From the NCBI GenBank assembly GCA_963989245.1, contig OZ022342.1:55295370-55359369 (forward strand): 64,000 bases of DNA, given 5' to 3'. Each line of letters starts with the position of its first letter. Position 1 is the stretch's first letter. A program made the translations under genes and the position numbers. The notes below the pieces were generated by a model. The model was given only the letters and a program-made list of their open reading frames with translations, searched no databases and was not told where the DNA came from. Origin of the DNA: Nansenia antarctica. Lineage: Eukaryota > Chordata > Actinopteri > Argentiniformes > Microstomatidae. This document shows positions 45,201 through 56,182 of the stretch, in pieces.

Positions 45201-46976
45201 TGTGATATAATTCAATCTCATCAACATTAACAAACCCTCACCATTCCTTTTCTCTTTCGAATGTACTCACACAGCCATACTGCTACTACTCTCATTCATA
45301 GGGCTCCAATTTGCTGGAGCCAATAGTGTTGAGCAGAGCAAAAAATACCTTACAAATCAGAATACTACAGCATGGATGCTATCGTACCATGCTTACCAGT
45401 AAGTTTTAGTAAACAAGTCTGAAAATGTATTGCACATCATGCAAATGCTAGTTTAAGTATTCGAAACTCCCATGGGATAGTCCTTATTCTGGCCAAGTAT
45501 TTCATACACAAAGCTAAATTCATAAAAAACAATAACTAATGCTATATTTTAAGTATCTGACTGTGATGAAAAACTAAAGCATTATTAAACAAAATCATCT
45601 TATTTACTCAGTTTATTGATGCACTTGTTAAAATGTGACTGTATTGAATATGCCTTTTTGTTTGTACACACTTCATTACAATAAAAAAACTAATTCAAAA
45701 GTAGCTTTGTTCTCTTTCAAGTGCAACACAAGATACATTTAAGATACATGGAAGAGATCTTGACACATTGTTAATCTTGAACCATGAACAGTCCACGTGA
45801 GGAACTATAAACCCCTCATTCTGAAACCGAAACTGCAGGTTCAGGTTATTCTCTATTAATAAATGACTGGAGTGGCTTTGTACCTGGATTAACACATTTT
45901 AATAGCAGTGTTTAATAGCAGTGTGTGTGTGAGAATGAAAGTGATAAAGGGTATTAAGTAGCCGACTCTACAGGGTTGGTCGTTTGACAAAGATCACGTG
46001 ACAGTAGCCCTTTACACAAACAAAGGTGTTCACGCAACCATTCTGCCAATTGCAGTGAGTAAACAACACTATCCATACAGTATCAATTGTGCAAAGTGTT
46101 TTTTTTTCTTCTATGTTATCACCAGCCAAGTCAACTTTATCAGTATGCTCTGTGATGCTGAGGCTAGTAATTGCAGACAACACAGGTGATAAACTGGTGT
46201 GTGTATGCGTGTTACTCCACTGTTTCCAATGGACAGGGCAGAGGCAACACTTTTAGTTCCTTTTGTATCCCCAAGAAAGAAAGGTGCACTCTTGCTCCGA
46301 TGCTATTATTTTTTTAACAACATTTCGGCAGCAAGGTGCCTTCTTCAGTGTCATTCTGGACTCCCACCATTATCCTCTTAGCTACACCTTTCCCTAAGGA
46401 AGAGACACATAAATATTGCACACCAGTCAACAATATGAAAATAGCATGTTTTAATTACAAATACAACAGTCGAGGTTACAAGGTTACAATGGTAATGCAG
46501 CCCTTCAAAGCATGGTTACAAGTGTACTGTGAGAACATACAAAAGAGCAAATCCTGACCTATCATGTTTTATTTATCTGTCACAGTCTGCACTTCATTGG
46601 CCTATACCCCATATCCTTAAAATATCTACTTGTAACCCTTCCTCCTATTTCACAACATGCACAAATGAGTAACAACAACATACATACTCATACACATATT
46701 AAATAAAAACATTAAAACTGTTAATATTAATCAAATCATGTGAGCATAGTGCAGCACTTTTTGGCTTGCAGCCAAATGGAGAATAGAGAATAATATTGTT
46801 TCAATCACACTGAAAGTTTGAAAAGCTCTTACATATTCTCAATCTATTCCCAGAGTAGTGTATTTGATTGAGGTCATTAACTTTGAGATTTCCAGTCATA
46901 TAGTTTAGTGACTTGTATCAGATGACTAAAACAGTGACCTGGGCTCTGCCACCACTTCGTAAGAGGAAAACCATCT
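45201..46976. other. intergenic and presumed gpat4 3' UTR
   Basis: No gene seen. 46265-46375 (AAAGGTGCACTCTTGCTCCG ... TTTCGGCAGCAAGGTGCC) resembles a dispersed fish repeat. TTTATT near 46568 gives a minus-strand AATAAA about 400 nt past the gpat4 stop. Confidence 0.4.
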
Positions 46977-48902
46977 TCATTGGTCCTTTTTGGTCTCTGA
47001 GCCTCTCTCCTGATTGAGTTGTTCCTGCTCCTCTGCTTCCTGTTCCTGTGGTCCATCTTCAAGAAGCCTATCTTCACTAAGGTCCTCCTGGTCCCCAACC
47101 AGCACCTTGCTGTACAGCTTCTGCTGCTCCTCTTTAAAGGTGTCTTTCACCTTAGCTCTCTTCAGCCCTCCATCCCCGAGAGAGCAGACAAATACATCAA
47201 TAAATGCAAGGGAAGGCAAATCCCAAAGTGTGTGTGTGTGTGTCTTCAAAACTCACCAAAGCAGGTCCACTAGCCCTCCCTGTGTGGCGATGGCTGCTTT
47301 CACTCTGTTGGCAAACTGCACAGCATCCTCTCCCTCCTTAACAGAGAAACACATGAAAAGGAATTAGTCTGAACATGAGTCAACATGGACTCTCATCTAC
47401 AGCAGTGTTCAGTGTTGACTTATCTCAATCGCTCCTGAACTAGAAGTCCTTATTAACCCAAAAAAGTATCACACAGGCCAACAACCTCAGGTGTACATGA
47501 CAGGTCTCACCTCTCTCCTCATGGGTGGCAGGTACCAGACGCTACAGACGATGGCCCAGCTGCTCATCATCCTCAGCAAGTAGTTCACCATTCCAAACTT
47601 ACTGCTGTTCCAGAACGCATCGCCGAACCGAGGGTCGTACTGTCACACAGAGCAGGACACAGGTTAGAGTGTTAGAACACATCGGATCAGAAAGAAAGAG
47701 AAAGATGTGCATACACTAGAAAATCATTGTTGGCCATCTTTGGTTTATAAGTAATGCACTTTGCAAGGTAGAATGTTATCAACAAGTGTCTTGAACGACA
47801 ACATGTTGCCAGCGTGGTAGATGTGGACAGCCTTTCAGAGAGGACGAGTTCCTACCTTGATTGCCACGGGGTAGACAGTGCAGCCGATCTCAAAGCTGCC
47901 CTTCTTGAACATCATCACCGAGGTGTTGTTGATGCAAGTACCTACGTGGAAAATATATCAATGACATGCCATCATTTGCATTAGACATTAGCACAGTGAA
48001 ACAGACATAGCTTACAATCATCTATGCTGACAATCTATGCAATGTATTAACTACTCCCAACCTCACCATACTAACCCTCTGGGAAGATGAGAATAGGCAG
48101 TTTAGTTTTGTCCGCCACATGGTCACTAAGCCTGAAATAAAATAAAAATAAACTCTTAGTCAATAACAAACTGTGTTCACCAGATTATGAGGCGGTGGTG
48201 GTGTTGCTGCTTTTTAAGTCCCTTTAACAATAGTCTGAGAATGACTAATTGTGTGTGTGTGTGGTGTTTCTCAACAATCAGCTGCAGTGTTACCTTTTGG
48301 CCACATGGTGTCTGTCTTTGACTTGAGATCGCTCAAACCAGATGTGGGGGCAGGATTTCACCATGGCTCTCTGGACGACCCCCATAAGCCCTCCGCGTGC
48401 CTGACCAACCTGAAGAAGAAGGTTCACACTCAGCTTCATAACAACACAACTCCAGATGTGGGTGACACATTTACAATAATATGCTGTCCATATGATACCA
48501 CATGCAGCAGTCAGAGGTGATTTGGAATCCCTGCCTGTAACCTCTAAGCCTAGATATACATGTACCACGAGGATGTCCTCTTGGTATACTGCTTTACATC
48601 TGTGGTATCCAGGCAAGAGGTCCCCAGTTCAAACCCTGCCAGTGGCACACACATGATGCTAACCATGCCCATAGGATTCATACACAACTTATAAGAAAGT
48701 CACCCCTTATTAGGGTTAGGGTTATTCCCAGGATGAAACTGTCTAGTGTTGATACCCTAACCGTTAGGGTATCAACTCTAGACAGTTTCATCCTGGGAAT
48801 ATCCATACCATAGCATAGCAGCCATCATTGGCCAAGATGATGACATCAATGGGAGTTGTGTGATTGGCCACACAGATGCCTCCATTCTTAGGTTTGTTCT
48901 CA
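46977..48902 (-). CDS. gpat4: glycerol-3-phosphate acyltransferase 4, C-terminal seven exons
   Basis: GPAT4 (AGPAT6) is an ER enzyme that acylates glycerol-3-phosphate in the first step of glycerolipid synthesis. Exons, minus strand: 48902-48809, 48409-48294, 48131-48076, 47941-47856, 47639-47511, 47336-47257, 47175-46977 (stop TGA). Phases agree throughout, about 253 codons. Acyltransferase motifs: NHTTPID (motif I, catalytic His and Asp), WFERSQVKDRH (II), IFPEGTCINNTSVMMF across a junction (III), VYPVAIK (IV). The C-terminus DGGLKRAKVKDTFKEEQQKL is typical; KLYSK favours GPAT4 over GPAT3. The last intron ends GG, not AG, at 47177-47176. The N-terminal half (about 200 residues, membrane segments) was not found before the window ends. 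Confidence 0.9.
48723..48801. repeat. near-perfect 79-bp palindrome in a gpat4 intron
   Basis: Arms 48723-48761 and 48763-48801 are complementary at 38 of 39 positions with a single-base centre. The tip is CCCTAAC/GTTAGGG. On the minus strand it begins 8 nt after the exon that ends at 48809, so it follows the splice donor directly. Confidence 0.95.
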
Positions 48903-48989
48903 CTGTGGACAGAGCAAATGGACTGAATGATAGGCTACAAAGCACCAACAATCCGTGAGTACCCTGTAGCATCCTAATGGACATACAGT

Positions 48990-49610
48990 AGCCTGAGTAA
49001 GTAATGGGACAGTGAAGAATGTTTTCTTCTTGTGGCTCTATACTCCAAAATGTTGGATTTGAAAATCAAACAATTACTATTAGGTCAAAGTAGGGATTCT
49101 CCGTTTTTATTTGAGTATCCATGTAGGCTAAATAATATGGTTTCACTATTTAGAAATCAAAATACATTTTATAAATTGTTAAATCACCAAGAGTAATGGA
49201 ACAATGGCTTGACAGGTGTTTCTGCTAAGTCAGGTGTGTTCCATCACATCATTTGCACAGGCATAACAGAGCTATCACTGTGTAGTATTGATTCTAGGCT
49301 TTTGCCTTTGGAGTCTGCTATTGGTGTGTCAACATGAGGACCAAAGAGGTGTCAATGAAAGTCAAGGGAGCCATTATTAGGCTGAAAAATCTGAAAGCAA
49401 CTATAAGAAACATAATTCGGTACTTTTGATTTAAAAAAATGACATAATATATATATATAATAATAACACGGTCGACAAAATTAAAATCTTACACTTGCCA
49501 AAATCAACAGATTGTAACATAATTCAAGAGAAAAATCTTGTGGGGTCAATGGGTCACAGACTTCCGGCAGTTATTGCATGCAAAGGATTGTCAACCAAAT
49601 ACTAAACATC
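48990..49610 (+). mobile_element. mariner-type relic
   Basis: Shares with 35094-35558 the segments TCTATACTCCAA, CAGGTGTGTTCC and ACATCATTTG, and the peptide RTKEVSMKVKGAIIRLKN (about 49333-49386). CAGACTTCCGGCAGTTATTG near 49557 resembles the 3' part of mariner/Tc1 repeats. Ends not resolved. Confidence 0.6.
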
Positions 49611-49639
49611 AGTGCTTAATTTGGACATTATATGAATCT

Positions 49640-50340
49640 GTCCCATCTGTACCATGAAATAGGAGGACTATGTATAAAACATGTTGTAATTTCTAAATGG
49701 TGAAACCAATGTACACAAATACTATGAAAAATAAGATAATGTCTACTTAACGGTCCTAGCCTATTCTCCAAGCACAGTCTTTGCTGCTGATCCATATACC
49801 ACACTCCCATAATCCAGCCTTGATCTAATTAGTGCTACATATATACATTTCACGGATGCTACATCAGCTCCCCAGTCCAACCCTACAAGGCATTTATCCA
49901 CAATGTTTTATATGTGTTCCCTCCATGTTAATCTGAAGTCAAAGTATACTCCCAATAATCTAAATGTCTCAACTACCTCTAAATTATTTCCATATAGTTT
50001 TAACTGGGTATTTCCTCTATTCCTCTTTTTGGTGAAAACCAAAACCCCTTTTTCACAGAGTCCCATCCTCTGCAAATAATGATCTTCCCATATCTACCGA
50101 AATATTTCCAAAGATATAATTAATCATGATAGAGAATAGTGTAGGACATCACACTCCCCTGCGGTGTTCCATTTCCCACCTCATCTATTGGACTCCCTAC
50201 TTTTACCTGGATGGTTCTTTTATTAAAGAAATCCATAATCCAGATAAAAACATTACCTCTAATTCAAAAGCCCCTCCTTCCATATCATATCATATGCTTT
50301 TTCTACATCAAAGAAAACTTCACGCATTTTGTAACTTTCA
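49640..50340 (-). pseudogene. degenerate LINE reverse transcriptase (I/Nimb-like)
   Basis: Minus-strand translation in several frames gives FDVEKAYDMIWKEG, then NGTPQGSVMS, then EDGTLWKKG in place of the ADDGxLWKRG active-site region. Stops and frameshifts throughout. The clade is by resemblance. Confidence 0.65.
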
Positions 50341-50985
50341 GGCACTGACATTTTGATGCCTAAATGCTATTTATTCAGCCCTAACCGCCCAATTTCTTTT
50401 TTTTCCAGACCAGTGTGATCTGGTAACCCTGGAGATCACATGACAGTCATTTTTGACGTTGCGCGCCGCGGAAATCCACGGGAGCGGGCTGCATTCAATG
50501 TGCAAGTTAATGTGTCGATGAAATATATCCCGAAACTTCGATTAACGTTGGTGAGAGAAGTTTTTTGGGTTGTGGACAAGCTTGTCTAACGATATTAGCC
50601 AAACCCCAACGAGTTGTTTTTCCGTGTTGTTTTTCACCATTAGGATGAACTGCGCCAACTAGCTATTGTAGCTTAGCTATATGTTGACCTCATTTGCATA
50701 CTCACGCTGTGTGTTGTCATACGCAGGTTCACGTATGTTAATTACGTTCATGTCTATAAATGTGACAACGCCAGATAAATCTTTCTCTTTCCGGAATGTT
50801 AACAGATGTGAGTAGTCGTGTGTATTTCTTGATGACCAGAGAGACATCAAGGACCCCAATTGAAATAAGCCAGTGGCTTTCTTGGGTTTTTATCCTGTTA
50901 GTTGACCTTGTATGTAATATGTACTTTCATGTACCTACTTCTGCAAATCTTCTAATAAAGTTTTCAATCAATCAAAAAACAGTTA
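50341..50985. other. no gene recognised
   Basis: AT-rich overall with a GC-rich patch at 50455-50490. It could hold the 5' end of the copia relic, but I see no LTR partner. Confidence 0.4.
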
Positions 50986-50991
50986 GCAAGC

Positions 50992-52330
50992 ATGGCTTCC
51001 ACACCGTCAACAGGTTATGGCCCAGGCGTGAAGTAGGAGGAAGCAGATGGTAGACTGTGCTTTGATGGAGACAAGAGAAATTACGAATTATGAAAGACAA
51101 AGCTCAGAAGTTCGACGACACGTTTCAGCCAGAGAAGCACTTCATCGAGCGGATGGCACCAGGACAAGCGGCGTGGCGATCAAAATGGGCGACGCAGAGG
51201 TGAACCTGGTGAATCGCGCTGTGTAGGCCAAGCTGAGGAACGCACTCCATTAAAGAACACAACCGGCTCTACTACTTAAACATGGTGAGTGATGCTCCTG
51301 TAACTGATGATTCATGTAACGGCTGTTATGATATCCAAACGTGGCACACAATATGATGATGTGTCCAGGTTACAGAATGTTGTAAAGGGAATGCAGATAA
51401 AGGGTAAAATTGATATGACTAAAATGAATTGTGAAATATGCACACAAGGTAAATTCGTTCAGAGCAGAAATAGGGAACCAGACACAAAAGCGAGGGAAAC
51501 ATTTGAACTTGTACATACAGATTTGGCTGGTCCTATTGACCGAGTAGCCAAAGATGGGTTTAAATATGCCCTAGCTTTTACGGATGACTACTCAAGTGCA
51601 GTATCTGTGTACTTCCTAAAAACTAAGAGTGATACGGCGAAAGCCAGAGAGATACCTCGCAGATATAGCACCATATGGAAAGGTGAAGTGCATTAGGTCC
51701 GATAATGGGACTGAGTTTACAGGACAGGAGTTTCAATCTCTGCTTAACAAGAACCGCATTAGACATGAGTTCTCAGCACCGTATTCGCCACCAAAATGGC
51801 ACGGCTGAGAGAAACTGGCGCACACTATTTGATATGGCACGGTGCATGCTAATTGAGAGCAATCTGTCAAAGGAGATGTGGACTTATGCTGTACAGACAG
51901 CGGCAGTAATACGCAACAGGTGTTTTAATAACAGAACAAAGCAAACTCCATTTCACACGCTGACAGGCAAGAAACCTAACTTATCTAGGATGAGGGTATT
52001 TGGGTAGGCGTGCTACGCATACCGACAGGACAAAAAGAAACTGGACCCACGAAGCGAGAAAGGGATTTTTGTAGGATACGACAAAAATAGCCCCGCATAT
52101 TTAGTGTACAACCCAAACACTAAGAAGGTCATGAAACATAGGCTAGTGAGGTTTGCCACAAAGCCTGTCCTGGTAAAAGAGACGCAGACAGACCCAATTA
52201 TGACTGATGATGACTTACCTGGGGGGAGAAGTATCCCTAGCATAAGAGCAGAGGTGACAGAAACGACAGGCGTGTCTCAGGACCCTGATAATTCTGATAT
52301 CACTGACACGCGCATGACAACCCAGCCCCT
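50992..52330 (+). pseudogene. Ty1/copia retrotransposon relic (gag start, integrase core)
   Basis: Starts MASTPSTGYGPGVK then a stop; RLCFDGDKRNYEL follows in another frame, typical of copia Gag. From 51307 come CEICTQGKF (GAG-pre-integrase), LVHTDLAGPI and FTDDYSS (integrase core), SDNGTEFTGQEF in a shifted frame, then NGTAERNWRTLFDMARCMLI with the catalytic Glu, and GYDKNSPAYLVY at the end. Most of gag and the whole RT/RNase H are gone. Confidence 0.8.
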
Positions 52331-52489
52331 CCCTCCCTCCCCCCCTCCCCTCCAAAACTATTTTTTCTCTCTCCGAACTCAACTCGTCTGAGCTATTAGT
52401 AATGCAATAGCTCATCAGCATTGGCTGTAGAGGATAATATTCATCTATCATGCATGCCACTTAACGAGCGTAAAATTAGAATATGCAGG

Positions 52490-53157
52490 TGTAACAGAGT
52501 TGGGAATGTATGTTTAGTTGTGGTGAATGTAGATGAGTTTCGCCGTGCTTGAGCAGCCCTGGTTGTTGTTGGAGCCCCCCCTTTGGAGTTTGGGTGTACT
52601 GCAGGTCTGCGCGTTCTTTTGTCCTTCTGTTGTTGCCGTACTTACGGTGGTACCAGAACATGGCTGCCATCTTAATGGGTACGTGTGTGATGTAAAATGC
52701 TCCTCGTGTTTTGTTGTTTGTGTGGAGAATCTTGTAATGTAGGGTGAAAATGTTGGTGTAGTACTGTGCTGTTTGTTTTTACATGTATTGTGATGATGTG
52801 ATGTATTGTGATGATGTGAAACAGAACATTTATTGTATGTTATTTTGAACGCGCAGATTCACAAGAGTTGCAGACCAGAGAAGAATTGTGTTTTATATGT
52901 CTTCTCTGCAGGTATGTTGCTCCACATGTTGTTTGTAATTGTTATTTGTAATGTTTGAGGGAAATTTGTGTTCTTTCTGTAAACAAATTATCCTGATGTG
53001 AAATATACATACACGGTGGGACAAGCAGAACATGGCTGCCATCTTAATGGATTCACAAGAGTTGCAGACCAGAGAAGAATTGTGTTTTATATGTCTTCTC
53101 TGCAGGTCAATAAAAAGAATTGATTGAAAGAAGGTTGCCTGTTTGACCATCGTTACA
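52490..53157 (+). repeat. 5' LTR of the gypsy element
   Basis: Starts TGTAACAG and ends CGTTACA. A segment starting ATTCACAAGAGTTGCAGACC and ending CTTCTCTGCAGGT occurs twice within it (about 52857 and 53050), as does AGAACATGGCTGCCATCTTA. AATAAAAAG near 53109 may be the poly(A) signal. Confidence 0.93.
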
Positions 53158-53158
53158 C

Positions 53159-53176
53159 TGGTGCCGTGACACGTCG
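53159..53176 (+). promoter_or_regulatory. primer-binding site of the gypsy element
   Basis: TGGTGCCGTGACACGTCG one base after the LTR. The matching tRNA was not identified. Confidence 0.6.
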
Positions 53177-53434
53177 ATCTCAAGATCAGCTGAACGCCGA
53201 TCTCCGTGGATGCTGCGTGGATGCCAGGTCTTAGTGTGATAGATCAAGTGTGGTCAGAGTATTATAGTAAATGGTCATTCAGTCTGAGGTCTGTGATTAC
53301 ATCAGTTTAAAAAGTGCTTTGATTGTTTTGGTTTTTATGTCCTGCTGTAACTTTATATATTTTTTTTAACCATTATTATTATCATTATTATTTTTTTCAT
53401 TCAGTAATAATACACAACGCAAGTCTGTACCACT

Positions 53435-54952
53435 ATGGCTCAGAGGCCAGGTTTTAATGATGAGATTTTTGCCAGTCCAGTGTTGCCTATGGGGAGGGGT
53501 GCATGGGGGGCATGTCAGAGCAGAGCAGACAGTGCTGTCATCGGTGGGTTGAATAGTAGGGAGGTGGGGTGTTCCCAGTTGTTTACTGACAGTGGTAGAG
53601 GCACAGGGTCAGGTCAGGACCCAGGTTGTGCTGCTGTCGGACAGTTTACAGGGGAGGCTCCTCCCACATCCACACCCAGTGTTAATGACACTGAAGCTCT
53701 TCATCACCTTTCAGACATGATGGGTCAGCTAGGTGCTCAGATTGGCGAGTCCATTGTAACCAAGTTAATTTCAGCTGGTGTAGTTCACTCAAGTAGTATG
53801 AGCAGTGCACACCTCAACTGCACTTCGCCTCCGGATCCTGTAACTGATCCTAATGTTGTTAGACAGGAGGTTCCGCGCGTTACTGTGAATGTAAAATCAG
53901 ACAGGGAACCACCAATGTTCCGAGGTGATAGTTCTGATAAGTGTTCAGTCCAGGACTGGATTGACATGTCTAAAGCTTATCTGAGAAAGCAGAAATGTCC
54001 AATGCATGAACAGGCTGAGGAGATACTGGCAAGGCTGATGGGTAAGGCAAAGGATGTCGTGAGGGTTGGTTTGCGTAGCGATCAGACACTTGATGTGAAG
54101 CAGAACCCTGATCTCATCTATGATATCCTTCTCAAGTACTTCAGTGATGTGTCATCATGCCTCCCGTTGTCAGATTTCTATGCTACTCTACCCAGACCCA
54201 ATGAGAACCCTGTAGACTACTGGTTGAGGATCAACAAAGCAGCTGATGTAGCTGGTGAGGGCCTTCGCAGACAAGGTAGGAGGATGGAGAACATGGGTGA
54301 AGAGGTAGCACGGATGTTTGTCAGGCATTGCCCGGACTCTGGACTATCCCGTATTCTGGAATGCAAGGCTATTGAGGAGTGGAGCTCACGAGACATACAG
54401 TTGAAGATTGATAATTATCAGAGAGAGCTGAGAGCCTCTGGCAGGACCGGTAGTTCTGTGCCATTGAAGAGCCATGCCACCGCCCTCCACACTGTGCAGT
54501 CTCATCCAGAGCCTTCGATTCAGTCTGTGTCTGAGCAGTGTTCCACCCAGTACCCCCCTGCTCCTGCCCATAGTCCAGTGTACCACACACAGTGTCCGCC
54601 TTCTACCCTCATTCCTTCCCAGGACCATGCTTTAGGCCAGCTTCCGTGCCCCTCCTCCGCGACTGCTGTGGCCCAGAACACTCAGCAATCTGAAGACAGG
54701 ATTCTCGCTCGCATTATGGAGAGGCTGGAGCAGATGGTGGGGAAAGTGCAGCAGCGTGACAGTGCTCCTCGTGGCGGAAGATACCAGGGTGGCGCCCGTG
54801 AGAAGGCCTGCCGAGTCTGTGATGACAGTAGACACACTACCATCTCACACTGCATGTCAGAGAGGCTGTGCTTTGTCTGTTTAGCCCCAGGTCACACAAA
54901 AGTTGAGTGTCCCACCAGGTCGTCCCGAGCACCTCAGCCTCAGGGAAACTAG
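53435..54952 (+). CDS. gypsy Gag
   Basis: 505 residues from ATG (MAQRPGFNDE) to TAG at 54950-54952. The N-terminal 130 residues are low complexity. The capsid-like part runs from about 150 to 330, with PPMFRGDSSDKCSVQDWIDM, DILLKYFSDV and YWLRINKAADV. A Pro/Ser/Gln-rich linker precedes two Cys/His clusters: CRVCDDSRHTTISHC and LCFVCLAPGHTKVEC (the latter a CX2CX4HX4C zinc knuckle). Undamaged. Confidence 0.88.
   Translation: MAQRPGFNDEIFASPVLPMGRGAWGACQSRADSAVIGGLNSREVGCSQLFTDSGRGTGSGQDPGCAAVGQFTGEAPPTSTPSVNDTEALHHLSDMMGQLGAQIGESIVTKLISAGVVHSSSMSSAHLNCTSPPDPVTDPNVVRQEVPRVTVNVKSDREPPMFRGDSSDKCSVQDWIDMSKAYLRKQKCPMHEQAEEILARLMGKAKDVVRVGLRSDQTLDVKQNPDLIYDILLKYFSDVSSCLPLSDFYATLPRPNENPVDYWLRINKAADVAGEGLRRQGRRMENMGEEVARMFVRHCPDSGLSRILECKAIEEWSSRDIQLKIDNYQRELRASGRTGSSVPLKSHATALHTVQSHPEPSIQSVSEQCSTQYPPAPAHSPVYHTQCPPSTLIPSQDHALGQLPCPSSATAVAQNTQQSEDRILARIMERLEQMVGKVQQRDSAPRGGRYQGGAREKACRVCDDSRHTTISHCMSERLCFVCLAPGHTKVECPTRSSRAPQPQGN
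54943..54949 (+). promoter_or_regulatory. candidate -1 ribosomal frameshift site GGGAAAC
   Basis: In the gag frame the bases read G GGA AAC with the stop TAG next. X XXY YYZ in this phase is the classic -1 slippery heptamer. The open frame that continues beyond the stop, carrying the protease, is exactly the -1 frame. Confidence 0.75.
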
Positions 54953-55431
54953 GTGGCCTGTATTCAGAGGGAGAAAGTATAGGTCGCCAAGTAAACTCCC
55001 ATTGTGACGAATCTAGTGCTGAGACAGTGTATATAGCTCTCAAAAGCTCAAGTGATAACTCTGAAGATATTGTTTATCAGAATACGCATACAATTGGTGG
55101 TAGTGACAGCCTTTTCTACACACCTGTGACAGTTGGTAATACAGTGACTCTGAATGCTATGCTAGACAGTGGGTCTATGGCTTGTACAATGAGTAAGACG
55201 GCAGAGGGAAAGCTTAGAGAGGTTGGAGTTGCTACAGAACATAACCAGTTCAGTTCAAATGTGGTGCTTGTTGGCTGTGGTGGTCGCCGTGTCAAGCCTG
55301 AGTCAGCTTTCAACGTGGAAATGGAGGTGTATGGCTGTAGGATTATGGTTCCCACTCTGGTAGTTGAAGGCCAGCATGATGAGTTGATACTAGGCACCAA
55401 TGTTATTAAATATATCCTCCGGCAGTATAAG
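54943..55431 (+). CDS. gypsy protease (5' part of pro-pol, cut by a LINE)
   Basis: In the -1 frame to gag and overlapping its end. Residues include LYSEGESIGRQVN, then VTLNAMLDSGSMACTM with the aspartic protease DSGS active site, and ELILGTNVIKYIL, the ILG motif that follows. It ends at the LINE junction; the first AAG codon of the target duplication is its last intact codon. Confidence 0.8.
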
Positions 55432-55654
55432 GCAAGGCAAGGCAAGGCAAGTTTATTTGTATAGCACATTTCATACAACAGGGGCAATTCAAAGTGCTTT
55501 ACATGCATTATTTAAAAATACAGCAAGAGGAGCATAAGAAAATAACAATTACAATGAATAAAAGCAAATATAAGAAGTAAATAGATCAAACATTTAAAAA
55601 GACAATAGTTAATGGGAAAAAGACATTGATAGAAGTGTTTGTGTTTAATCATAT

Positions 55655-56062
55655 CCCTCCACATCCTTCTACATCCCTCTACATCCCTCTACATCCCTCC
55701 ACATCCCTCTACATCCCTCCACATCCCTCTACATCCCTCTACATCCCTCTACATCCCTCTACAACTCTCTACATCCCTCCACATCCCTCCACAACCCTCT
55801 ACATCCCTCCACATCCCTCCACATTCCTCTACATCCCTCTACATCACTCTACATCCCTCTACACCCCTCTACATCCCTCCACATTCCTCTACAATCCTCT
55901 ACATCCCTCTACATCCCTCCACATCACTCTACATCCCTCTACATCCCTCTACATCCCTCCACATCCCTCTACATCCCTCTACATCCCTCCACATCCCTCT
56001 ACATCCCTCTACATCCCTCTACATCCCTCTACACCACTCCATATCCCTCCACATCCCTCCAC
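55655..56062. repeat. 10-bp minisatellite ACATCCCTCY
   Basis: About 40 tandem copies, some with ACAACCCTCT or ACACCCCTCT variants, in the 3' UTR of the L2 LINE. A roughly 130-bp segment (GAGGAGCATAAGAAAATAAC ... GTGTTTAATCATA) lies directly on both sides, at about 55527-55653 and 56066-56192. Confidence 0.95.
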
Positions 56063-56182
56063 AAGAGGAGCATAAGAAAATAAAAATTACAATGAATAAA
56101 AGCAAATATAAGAAGTAAATAGATAAAACATTTAAAAAGACAATAGTTAATGGAAAAAAGACATTGATAGAAGTGTTTGTGT

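Noticed and set aside
55626..56118. Two plus-strand frames rich in His-Pro-Ser-Thr
   Set aside because: They translate the 10-bp minisatellite, which has no stops in these frames; no homology or start context.
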